Source of the DNA: Myxococcales bacterium
GTDB lineage: Bacteria; Myxococcota_A; Polyangia; Haliangiales; Haliangiaceae
Length of the DNA stretch: 64,000 nucleotides
Direction of reading: 5' to 3'
Assembly (NCBI GenBank): GCA_016794525.1
Contig: JAEUJY010000146.1
Location: forward strand, 1 to 64,000
The notes under the pieces were generated by a model that saw nothing but the letters and a program-made list of their open reading frames with translations, made no database searches and was not told the origin of the DNA. Below are positions 57,193 to 64,000 of the stretch, one piece after another. The translations under genes and the position numbers were made by a program. Every line of letters begins with the position of its first letter. Position 1 is the stretch's first letter.

Positions 57193-58175
57193 GGGCACCC
57201 CGCGCGGGTCAGCCACCAGCGGTAGCCGTTGGGGCGGTGCGACAGGCCGAGCTCGCCGCACACCTCGGCGATCAGGTCGGGCGTGAAGAAGTAGTTGCGG
57301 AGCGCCGCGATGTGCGCGCCGTCGTCGACGACGCGGTTGATCGCGCGGACGTGCTCGCCGTCGTCGTGGGCGTACCACACGACGACGATCGCCTCGCCGC
57401 GGTGGAGCCGCGCCTCGGCGCGCGGCGGGGTCGGCCGGGCGCCGCGGACGAAGCGGGCCTCGATCCCGCCGGCGGTGGCGGCGGCGGCGAGGCGCTCGCT
57501 GCCGAACAGCATGCCGCGCAGCATCTGGCCGCGGGTCTCGTCGGCGCCGTACGACGCGGTCGCGCCGACGACCTCGACCGTCGCGGTGTCGAGCAGGAGC
57601 GCCGTCAGGCGCGCGACGTCGCGGGCGTTGAACGCCGCGCAGAACGCGTCGACCGCGCCGCGCGCCGGCACCCGATCCGGCTCCGCTTCCGGTTCGAGCA
57701 GCTTGCCGCGGCCGCGGTGCAGCGCCGCCTTCACCGCGCCGACGGTGGTCCCGATGATCGCCGCGACGTCCTCGAGCGAGAAGTCGAACGCGTCCTTCAG
57801 GACCACCGCCGCGCGCTCCTGCGGCGCCAGCTGGACCAGCAGCGCCCCGGCCGCGTCCCGGAGCTCGATCGGTGGGGGCGCCGGCGCGGGCGCGGGGTCG
57901 GGGGACGCGGGCGGTCGCCGCACCAGGTCGAGCCAGCGGTTCGAGGCGACCCGGAACAGCCACGCGCGCGGGTTGGGCGGCGCGGCGCCCATCCGGCCGA
58001 GCGTCGCGAACGCGCGCGCCATCGTGTCCTGCGCGAGGTCCTCGGCGTCCCACGGCGACCGCGTCAGGTGGCGGCAGTACCGATACAGCTCGCCGCGCAG
58101 CGGCTCGTAGGTGTCGGCGAAGCGATGCCACGAGGCTCGGACGAGCGCGGGCAGGTCGGGGTCGTCGGTGCTCAT
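57189..58175 (-). CDS. ECF sigma factor with C-terminal SnoaL-like domain
   Basis: A 328-residue ECF sigma of the type that carries its own regulatory domain. Region 2 spans about residues 20-90 (GELYRYCRHLTRSPWDAEDLAQDT, NPRAWLFRVASNRWLDLVRR). Region 4 spans about 105-160 (LAPQERAAVVLKDAFDFSLEDVAAII, TTVGAVKAALHRGRGKL). A SnoaL/NTF2-like domain fills 170-310 (AVDAFCAAFNARDVARLTALL, ARLHRGEAIVVVWYAHDD). Such sigmas lack anti-sigma genes and the extra domain tunes activity. They usually control an adjacent detoxification gene, here the GST. Confidence 0.88.
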   Translation of the reverse strand: MSTDDPDLPALVRASWHRFADTYEPLRGELYRYCRHLTRSPWDAEDLAQDTMARAFATLGRMGAAPPNPRAWLFRVASNRWLDLVRRPPASPDPAPAPAPPPIELRDAAGALLVQLAPQERAAVVLKDAFDFSLEDVAAIIGTTVGAVKAALHRGRGKLLEPEAEPDRVPARGAVDAFCAAFNARDVARLTALLLDTATVEVVGATASYGADETRGQMLRGMLFGSERLAAAATAGGIEARFVRGARPTPPRAEARLHRGEAIVVVWYAHDDGEHVRAINRVVDDGAHIAALRNYFFTPDLIAEVCGELGLSHRPNGYRWWLTRAGCP

Positions 58176-58238
58176 ACGGTGAGAAACGGACGGGCCCGCG
58201 CCGGGGATACGTGCGGGCTGACGATTCTCGCGCCGCGG

Positions 58239-58823
<585 letters not shown>

Positions 58824-58857
58824 GCCGCGATTGCACCACACCCGGCACGTCGGTCGC

Positions 58858-58863
58858 TACACT
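58858..58863 (+). promoter_or_regulatory. -10 element of the thioredoxin reductase-like gene
   Basis: TACACT ends 9 nt before ATG 58873. TTGCAC lies 21 nt further upstream, too far for a normal -35. Confidence 0.4.
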
Positions 58864-58872
58864 GCCGCCGCC

Positions 58873-59829
58873 ATGGCTGACCCCGTCGTCGATCCCGTCG
58901 TCATCATCGGCAGCGGCCCCGCTGCCCACACCGCCGCCATCTACACCGCGCGCGCCAACCTGAACCCGGTCCTGTTCGAGGGCTGGATGGCGGGCGGCAT
59001 CGCCGCCGGCGGCCAGCTCACCACCACCACCGACGTCGAGAACTTCCCGGGCTTCCCCGAGGGCATCGGCGGCCCCGAGCTGACCGATCGCTTCCGCGCG
59101 CAGTCGGTGCGGTTCGGCACGGTCATCCACACCGAGACCGTCACCAAGGTCGACCTGTCGCAGCGCCCGTTCCGCTACGCCACCGACGAGCGCGAGGGCC
59201 TGGCCGGGACGCTGATCATCGCCACCGGCGCCACCGCCAAGCGCGACGCGATCCCGGGCACGCTCGACGGCGAGCTGTGGCAGAAGGGCGTCTCGGCGTG
59301 CGCGGTGTGCGACGGCGCGCTGCCGATGTACCGCAACCAGCCGCTGTTCGTGATCGGCGGCGGCGACTCGGCGATGGAGGAGGCCCACTTCCTCACCAAG
59401 TTCGCGTCGAAGGTGTACCTGGTGCACCGCCGCGACGAGCTGCGCGCGTCGAAGATCATGCAGGAGCGCGCCCGCGGCAACGCCAAGATCGAGTTCCTGC
59501 TGTCGCACCAGGTGACCGCGGTGACCGGCGATCAGGTGATGCGCGCCGCCCGGGTCAAGGACCTCAAGACCGGCGCCGAGCGCGAGCTGGCCGCCGCCGG
59601 CCTGTTCTTCGCGATCGGCCACGTGCCCAACAGCGCCTTCCTCGGCGGCCAGGTCGCCACCGACGAGCAGGGCTACATCCTCACCACGCCCGGCTCGACG
59701 GTGACCAGCGTCCCCGGCGTGTTCGCCGCCGGCGACGTCCAGGACAAGAAGTTCCGGCAGGCGATCACCGCCGCCGGCTCGGGCTGCATGGCGGCGCTCG
59801 AGGCCGAGCACTTCCTGTCCTCGCATTGA
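58873..59829 (+). CDS. trxB: Thioredoxin reductase-like flavoprotein
   Basis: NADPH-dependent FAD disulfide reductase of 318 residues. It has the FAD motif [32 protein letters not shown], the redox pair Cys143/Cys146 in [11 protein letters not shown], the NADPH motif [26 protein letters not shown], and the C-terminal [28 protein letters not shown]. The domain order is that of low-molecular-weight TrxB. It probably keeps thioredoxin reduced. It is a single gene, divergent from hemerythrin; both fit an oxidative-stress setting, which is inferred. Confidence 0.95.
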   Translation: MADPVVDPVVIIGSGPAAHTAAIYTARANLNPVLFEGWMAGGIAAGGQLTTTTDVENFPGFPEGIGGPELTDRFRAQSVRFGTVIHTETVTKVDLSQRPFRYATDEREGLAGTLIIATGATAKRDAIPGTLDGELWQKGVSACAVCDGALPMYRNQPLFVIGGGDSAMEEAHFLTKFASKVYLVHRRDELRASKIMQERARGNAKIEFLLSHQVTAVTGDQVMRAARVKDLKTGAERELAAAGLFFAIGHVPNSAFLGGQVATDEQGYILTTPGSTVTSVPGVFAAGDVQDKKFRQAITAAGSGCMAALEAEHFLSSH

Positions 59830-59871
59830 CGCTGGCTTGATCGCGGTCAAGTCGCGGGCGGGCGGGCTGGC

Positions 59872-59877
59872 TACGCT
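59872..59877 (+). promoter_or_regulatory. -10 element of gene 59906
   Basis: TACGCT lies 28 nt before the ATG, which allows a short normal leader with GAGGT as ribosome-binding site. Confidence 0.35.
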
Positions 59878-59905
59878 GACCTCAGGTTCAACCGCGAGGT
59901 CCACC

Positions 59906-60271
59906 ATGGGCGCGACGATGATCGGAGTCCTGCTCGGTTTGATCGTGGGCGCGAGCACCTACGGCGAGGCGGGGGCGATCGGCGGGATGATGCTGGGCGG
60001 GCTGGTCGGCCTGGCGTTCCACGCCGGGTCCTGGATGTGGGCCAACTCGGGCGATCAGCCGGTCGTCGAGCGCCACCGCGTCATGTGCACGCCGTACGGC
60101 GCGTTCGCCGACATCGTCTTCGAGGGCGATCGCGGTCGCGGCCGCTGGACCGACGTCCGGCGCTGCTCGCTCTTGCCGGTCGTCACCGAGGTGTCGTGCG
60201 ACAAGCGCTGCCTCAACCGCATCAACGACGCCGGGGTCCGGCCGGGGCAGGGCTGCGACTGCGGCGCCTGA
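59906..60271 (+). CDS. Small membrane protein with Cys-rich tail
   Basis: A 121-residue protein of unknown function. Two hydrophobic, Gly-rich segments (MIGVLLGLIVGASTYG and GAIGGMMLGGLVGLAFHAG) make up residues 5-46. The remainder is soluble: RHRVMCTPYGAFADIVFEGD and VSCDKRCLNRINDAGVRPGQGCDCGA, with six Cys near the end that could bind metal or form disulfides. GAGGT precedes the ATG. No family recognised. Confidence 0.6.
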   Translation: MGATMIGVLLGLIVGASTYGEAGAIGGMMLGGLVGLAFHAGSWMWANSGDQPVVERHRVMCTPYGAFADIVFEGDRGRGRWTDVRRCSLLPVVTEVSCDKRCLNRINDAGVRPGQGCDCGA

Positions 60272-60321
60272 CGCACCCCGCGGCGCCGGCCGCCCGCGCT
60301 CGCGTCGGCCGCGCGACGTGT

Positions 60322-60327
60322 CATGAT
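60322..60327 (+). promoter_or_regulatory. -10 element of the HtrA gene
   Basis: CATGAT ends 8 nt before ATG 60336, a weaker version of the near-leaderless pattern. Confidence 0.3.
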
Positions 60328-60335
60328 CGGACGCG

Positions 60336-61478
60336 ATGGCCAGCCCCGACCTGCCTCCTCGCGCCGACGGCGATTCCTCGATCCTGACCAAGGTCCTGGC
60401 GGTGCTGCTGCTGGTGGTGGCGGCGGCGCTGGTGTTCACCGTGGTCAAGCTGCGCCGGCAGCAGCCGGAGATCGTCTACGAGTCGCGGCCGGTGACGATG
60501 CCGGCCGGGGACCTCGGCGCCGACGAGAAGAGCACGATCGCGGTGTTCAAGATGGTGTCGCCGTCGGTCGTGCACATCACCAACATCGCGCAGATGCGCA
60601 ACGTCATCACCGCGTCGGTCGACGACGTCCCCCAGGGCACCGGCTCCGGCTTCATCTGGGACGAGGCCGGCCACATCGTCACGAACTACCACGTCATCGA
60701 GGGCGCGACGTCGACCGAGGTGACGCTGGCCGACGGCACGACCTACGAGGGCAAGATCGTCGGCACCGCCCGCGACAAGGACGTCGCGGTGATCAAGATC
60801 GACGCGCCGCCGTCGAAGCTGGCCAAGATCATGATCGGCACCTCGGGCGACCTGCAGGTCGGCCAGAAGGTGCTGGCGATCGGCAACCCGTTCGGCCTCG
60901 ACCAGACGCTGACCACCGGCGTCATCAGCGGCCTCGGGCGCGAGATCACGTCGAAGAGCCAGCGCAAGATCTACGACGTCATCCAGACCGACGCGCCGAT
61001 CAACCCGGGCAACTCGGGCGGCCCGCTGCTCGACGGCCAGGGCCGGCTGATCGGCATCAACACCGCGATCTACAGCCCGTCGGGAGCCAGCGCCGGCATC
61101 GGCTTCGCGGTGCCGGTCGACACCGTCAACCTCGTCGTGCCGCAGATCCTCAACCTCAAGGGCGAGGTGCGGCCGGTGCTGGGCGTGAACATCCTGTCCG
61201 ACGGCGAGATGCGGCAGATCGGCGTGACCGGCGTCGGCATCCGCAACATCACCCGCGGCGGCCCCGCCGATCGCGCCGGCCTCACCGGCCTGGTCCAGGG
61301 CGCCCAGGGCCTCGAGCTGGGCGACGTCATCACCAAGATCGACGGCAACCCGGTGACCAAGACCGCCGACCTGTTCCGCGTCCTCGATCGCCGCCGCATC
61401 GGCGACACCGTCGAGCTCGAGGTGGTCCGCGGCGGCAGCCGCCGGACAGTCAAGCTGACCCTCGAAGTCGCCAGATAG
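60336..61478 (+). CDS. Membrane-anchored HtrA/DegP-type serine protease
   Basis: An envelope quality-control protease of 380 residues. One membrane helix (about residues 17-37) anchors it with the catalytic domain outside. The triad is His119 (TNYHVIEGA), Asp149 (DKDVAVIKI) and Ser227 (NPGNSGGP), with the activation loop NPFGLDQTLTTGVISGLGRE. One PDZ domain follows (GVGIRNITRGGPADRAGL, LGDVITKIDGNPVTKTADLF). One PDZ and a membrane anchor make it DegS-like, but the sequence is closer to general DegP/DegQ. It is a second HtrA in the window besides the cytosolic one at 2889. Confidence 0.93.
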   Translation: MASPDLPPRADGDSSILTKVLAVLLLVVAAALVFTVVKLRRQQPEIVYESRPVTMPAGDLGADEKSTIAVFKMVSPSVVHITNIAQMRNVITASVDDVPQGTGSGFIWDEAGHIVTNYHVIEGATSTEVTLADGTTYEGKIVGTARDKDVAVIKIDAPPSKLAKIMIGTSGDLQVGQKVLAIGNPFGLDQTLTTGVISGLGREITSKSQRKIYDVIQTDAPINPGNSGGPLLDGQGRLIGINTAIYSPSGASAGIGFAVPVDTVNLVVPQILNLKGEVRPVLGVNILSDGEMRQIGVTGVGIRNITRGGPADRAGLTGLVQGAQGLELGDVITKIDGNPVTKTADLFRVLDRRRIGDTVELEVVRGGSRRTVKLTLEVAR

Positions 61479-61550
61479 GGCGCCGCGGCCCAGCGCGGCG
61501 GGAAGCGCGCGAGGAAGCCCGACGGCAAGGCGCCGCGAGAACCGGCGCGC

Positions 61551-61668
61551 AGCGTACGTCTGTACGCGAGCACCGGAAGCGCAGCGGCAACGCCGCCGCC
61601 GGGCTCCGCAGCCGCTTCCCCTGGCGCAGCGGCAACGCCGCCGCCCGCTCCGCAGCCGCTTCCCCCCG
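61551..61668. repeat. Hairpin and two tandem 46-bp GC-rich repeats between convergent genes
   Basis: GCGTAC-GTCT-GTACGC (61551-61566) is followed by two near-identical units of about 46 bp beginning GCGCAGCGGCAACGCCGCCG and ending CTCCGCAGCCGCTTCCCC (from about 61577 and 61623). Each unit can fold on itself (AGCGGC with GCCGCT). No gene is seen in 61479-61668. Confidence 0.7.
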
Positions 61669-62394
61669 CTAACGCTCGATCAAGAGGCCGCCGGTGACGG
61701 CGAAGCCGGCCACCGGGCCGGTGAGCAGCGACGCGACCGCGCCGGCGTGCTCGCCCAGCGGGTGCTTGTGCTTCGCGAGGATCTCGGCGATCCGCTTGCG
61801 GAAGCGACCGCTCTCTTCCTCCGGGCGGAGGAACGCCGCCAGCAGCGGCTCGGCGGTCAGCGCCGGATCGGCGTCGGCGATCGCGTCGGCCGCGGCGACG
61901 CGGACGTTCTGATCGAAGTCCTTGAGGTACGGCACCAGGCGCTGCGCGGCGTCGGCGCCGCCGTCCTTCCACTCGCCGAGCCAGCGGATCAGGTCGAGCC
62001 GCCGCTCCGGGTCGCGGGTGTAGCCGGGGGTCTCGTCGGCGAGGATCGGGTCGACCAGCTCGAGCACCTGCGTCTTGTCGGCGACCGCGCCGACCACCGC
62101 CAGCGCGTACGACAGCTGGGTCGCGCTCTTCATGTAGCGGCCGATCGGCTTGAGCGCGACCACGCCCTTCGACGTCAGCACGTCGACCACCCACGCCTTC
62201 TCCTGCTGATCCTCGACCTGGTTGTTGCTGGTGATGCTCCAGCGCTTGCACAGGCCGTACAGCGCGTCGTCGGTGCCGTCCTCCCGCAGCTTCTCCAGCG
62301 CGCCCCAGCGATCGGCTTGCTGCGCGAGCTTGTTGGTGGCGCGCTCGATCGTGCGCTGCAGCGACTTCTCTTTGGAGAACAGGCCGAACACCAT
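61669..62394 (-). CDS. HEAT-repeat protein
   Basis: A 241-residue soluble protein built from helical HEAT-like repeats: DRWGALEKLREDGTDDALYGLCKR, EKAWVVDVLTSKGVVALKPIGRYM, RLDLIRWLGEWKDGGADAAQRLV, NVRVAAADAIADADPALTAEPLL. Such scaffolds bind proteins; no catalytic motif is present. The C-terminus is hydrophobic (AVASLLTGPVAGFAVTGGLLIER), possibly a packing helix. The ATG at 62394 lies 8 nt after a TATAGG -10 element. Partner unknown. Confidence 0.75.
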   Translation of the reverse strand: MVFGLFSKEKSLQRTIERATNKLAQQADRWGALEKLREDGTDDALYGLCKRWSITSNNQVEDQQEKAWVVDVLTSKGVVALKPIGRYMKSATQLSYALAVVGAVADKTQVLELVDPILADETPGYTRDPERRLDLIRWLGEWKDGGADAAQRLVPYLKDFDQNVRVAAADAIADADPALTAEPLLAAFLRPEEESGRFRKRIAEILAKHKHPLGEHAGAVASLLTGPVAGFAVTGGLLIER

Positions 62395-62402
62395 GGCGGC
62401 TT

Positions 62403-62408
62403 CCTATA
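62403..62408 (-). promoter_or_regulatory. -10 element of the HEAT-repeat gene
   Basis: Minus-strand TATAGG ends 8 nt before the ATG at 62394. Confidence 0.35.
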
Positions 62409-62474
62409 GCACCGCCGGGGGCGGCCCACCAGCCGCCCGAACGGGCGGTTCGGGCCCCCGAGCGGGAAGCCGGC

Positions 62475-63425
62475 TCACTGGCCCGTGCCGGTCAGCTGCA
62501 CCGCGACCGGGCCGCCGGGATCGCCGGTGACGGTCAGCGTGCCGGTGACCGCGCCGAGGGCCACCGGCGCGAACCGCACCGTGACGGTGCAGGTGCCGGC
62601 GGCCGCGACGGTGGTGCCGTTGCAGCCGTCGGTCTGGATCGCGAACTGCGCGTCGCCGGTGCGCGCGGTCGTCAGCGTGCCGGTGGTGGCGCCGCCGACG
62701 TTGGTGAACACCAGCGGCAGGTCGCTCATCCCGTTCACGGTGATGCCGCCGAACGCCAGCGGGCTGGGCGCGGTCAGCGCCGAGGTCCCGGCGCCGGTCA
62801 GGTTGATCGACGCCGCGCCGCCGGTGGTCGCGTTGACGCCGGCGACGCCGGTGAACGCCGCCACCGCGTCGGGGGCGAACCGCACGTTGAACGAGCAGGT
62901 CGCCATCGCCGCCAGCGTGGCGCCGGTGCAGGTGTCGGTGGCGTCGGCGACCCGGGTGAAGCCGGTGCCGGTCACGGTGACGGTCAGGGCCGAGGTCGCG
63001 GTGCCGCCGCTGTTGCGCACCATCACCGGCAAGGTCGCGGTGGTGGTGTCGACGACGTTGCCGAACGCCACCGGGTTGGCGGTGATGATCGTCAGCATCG
63101 CGTCGGCGGCGTCGGTCGGCGCGTCGGTCGGCGCGTCGGTCGGCGCGTCGATCGCGGCGTCGACGTCGGGCGCGTCGACGTCGGGCGCGTCGATCGCGGC
63201 GTCGACCACCGGCCCGTCGGCCACCGGCGCGTCGACCGTCACGGTCTCGCAGGCGAAGGTCGGGGCGACGTCGTCGCGCTTGCACCAGCCGTCGGCGGCG
63301 CAGGTGTAGCCGTCGGGGCACGCGGTGTTGCCGGTGCACAGGAACGCGCAGTTGGGGCGGGGGGCGTCGTAGCAGCCGGTGGCCAGCAGCGCCGCCAGCG
63401 CCAGCAAGATCGATCGGGTCGTCAT
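62475..63425 (-). CDS. Lipoprotein with Asp-Ala-Pro spacer and ASH-like (choice-of-anchor D) domains
   Basis: A 316-residue lipoprotein. The lipobox LLATGC places the anchor at Cys18. Residues 25-60 hold six Cys (CAFLCTGNTACPDGYTC, GWCKRDD). A spacer of about 50 residues made of Asp-Ala-Pro, Asp-Val-Asp-Ala and Pro-Thr-Asp-Ala units follows. Then come two Ig-like repeats of the ASH/abnormal-spindle type (NPVAFGNVVDTTTATLPVMV..., PLAFGGITVNGMSDLPLVFTN...), each ending in CSFNVRFAP or CTVTVRFAP. These architectures are common surface proteins in myxobacteria. It starts 2 nt after the stop of the upstream gene and is in one operon with it. Confidence 0.85.
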   Translation of the reverse strand: MTTRSILLALAALLATGCYDAPRPNCAFLCTGNTACPDGYTCAADGWCKRDDVAPTFACETVTVDAPVADGPVVDAAIDAPDVDAPDVDAAIDAPTDAPTDAPTDAADAMLTIITANPVAFGNVVDTTTATLPVMVRNSGGTATSALTVTVTGTGFTRVADATDTCTGATLAAMATCSFNVRFAPDAVAAFTGVAGVNATTGGAASINLTGAGTSALTAPSPLAFGGITVNGMSDLPLVFTNVGGATTGTLTTARTGDAQFAIQTDGCNGTTVAAAGTCTVTVRFAPVALGAVTGTLTVTGDPGGPVAVQLTGTGQ

Positions 63426-63427
63426 CG

Positions 63428-64000
63428 TCAGAACTCCCACCCGACCGCGAGGCCACCGCCGTGGCGGTTGACGGTCGGGGCCAGCGTCGTCGCCGACGGC
63501 TCCTTGCCGCCGCTGCGATCCATCACGAACAAGGTGGTCGCGACCACCGCGGTCACGCCGGCGCCGATGAACGCGGCGGTCGCCAGCGTGTCGAAGCGCT
63601 TGCCGTCGGCGTCGAGGCTCTCGTACTGCGCGCGGACCTCCTCGTAGCGGACCGGACGGCCGCCGTTGCGGAAGTCGATCAGCGACTGCAGGTCTTCCTC
63701 GCTGCCCTCGGCCGACATCGCCAGCACGACGCCGGCGGCGGCGAGGCCGACCGTCAGGCCGGTCGCGACCCACGCGCCGGTGCGCTTCCACGAGGTCGGC
63801 TGGTCGATGAACGTCGGTCCGCCCGGCGTCCCGTCGCCGTCGGGCGGGGGCGTGCCGTCGGGCGGGGTGCCGTCGGGCGGGGTGCCGTCGGGCGGGGTGC
63901 CGTCGGGCGGGGGCGTGCCGTCGGGCGGGGGCGTGCCGTCGGGCGGGGTGCCGTCGGGCGGGGGCTTGGACCCGCCCGAGCACACGGCGATCCGCTCCTG
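63428..64000 (-). CDS. Membrane protein with Pro-Asp-Gly repeat linker, N-terminus outside window
   Basis: The C-terminal 190 residues of a protein whose frame is open to the window edge. It starts with QERIAVCSGGSKPPPDG, continues with eight or nine units of PDGTPP/PDGTPPP, and then has two membrane segments (GAWVATGLTVGLAAAGVVLAM near residues 72-92 and TAAFIGAGVTAVVATTLFVM near 135-154), ending in NRHGGGLAVGWEF. A GTG within the frame at 63985 could also be a start. The C-terminal aromatic strand suggests a surface protein. No enzymatic motif. Confidence 0.6.
   Translation of the reverse strand, partial: QERIAVCSGGSKPPPDGTPPDGTPPPDGTPPPDGTPPDGTPPDGTPPDGTPPPDGDGTPGGPTFIDQPTSWKRTGAWVATGLTVGLAAAGVVLAMSAEGSEEDLQSLIDFRNGGRPVRYEEVRAQYESLDADGKRFDTLATAAFIGAGVTAVVATTLFVMDRSGGKEPSATTLAPTVNRHGGGLAVGWEF
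63837..63965 (-). repeat. 15/18-bp tandem repeat coding for Pro-Asp-Gly-Thr-Pro
   Basis: About eight copies of a cccgacggcacgccc-type unit (seen as gtgccgtcgggcggg on the plus strand), alternating with an added proline codon. It lies in the open frame of the partial protein. Confidence 0.85.

Noticed and set aside
63837-63965. CRISPR-like regular repeats
   Set aside because: The units are contiguous with no spacers and encode Pro-Asp-Gly repeats in an open frame.

Overview
The window is very GC-rich (well above 70% by eye) and densely coded on both strands, with strong third-position G/C bias. Several gene types point to a myxobacterium-like member of the Myxococcota (former deltaproteobacteria): membrane-anchored Ser/Thr kinases, one fused to a WD40-like propeller; a CdnL/CarD protein; lipoproteins with Asp-Ala-Pro or Cys-rich spacers; several HtrA-type proteases; a two-sided chemotaxis cluster. 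The assignment is an inference from gene content. No rRNA, tRNA, CRISPR array or prophage was recognised.

Layout. 1-13512: two Ser/Thr kinases, an RlmN-type methylase, a cytosolic Deg-like protease, an ECF sigma factor, glutamyl-tRNA synthetase with a CPBP membrane protease, a membrane glycosyltransferase and lipoproteins. 13513-13905: a 6S RNA gene on the minus strand with a near-consensus promoter and its own terminator, followed by the terminator of the nuo operon. 13906-20243: respiratory complex I genes nuoABCDGHI on the minus strand. 20280-23453: a Pro-Glu repeat microgene, a macro-domain protein, CdnL and a MshEN-REC-TPR regulator.

23468-24363: a two-gene AhpD-like operon. Its second gene has an in-frame TGA exactly at the second Cys of the CxxC motif, followed at once by a SECIS-like hairpin with a GGUC loop, so it is very probably a CxxU selenoprotein. 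24391-37580: a chemosensory cluster with two transmembrane receptors and one soluble receptor, CheY x2, CheA interrupted by an in-frame TAG, CheW, CheR, CheD, CheX, CheB, a thioredoxin-like membrane protein and a membrane Hpt/HATPase kinase.

37724-54776: a lipoprotein, NadB, a PaaK-like ligase with a propeller lipoprotein, a methyltransferase, a lytic transglycosylase, a large S41 protease, an RpoH-type sigma factor with RsmI and an M16 peptidase, and a copper chaperone with a copper ATPase. 54965-56362: a RAYT-type transposase beside a 515-bp imperfect inverted repeat. 56536-64000: a GST/ECF-sigma operon, hemerythrin, a thioredoxin-reductase-like enzyme, HtrA, a HEAT-repeat protein and surface lipoproteins.

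A theme across the window is the position of promoters. About twenty first-in-operon genes have a TAnnnT-like -10 hexamer ending only 5-12 nt before the start codon, often with a TTG-type -35 at 16-18 nt. Their mRNAs should be leaderless or nearly so. Genes inside operons usually have Shine-Dalgarno sequences or overlap their upstream neighbour by 1-4 nt.
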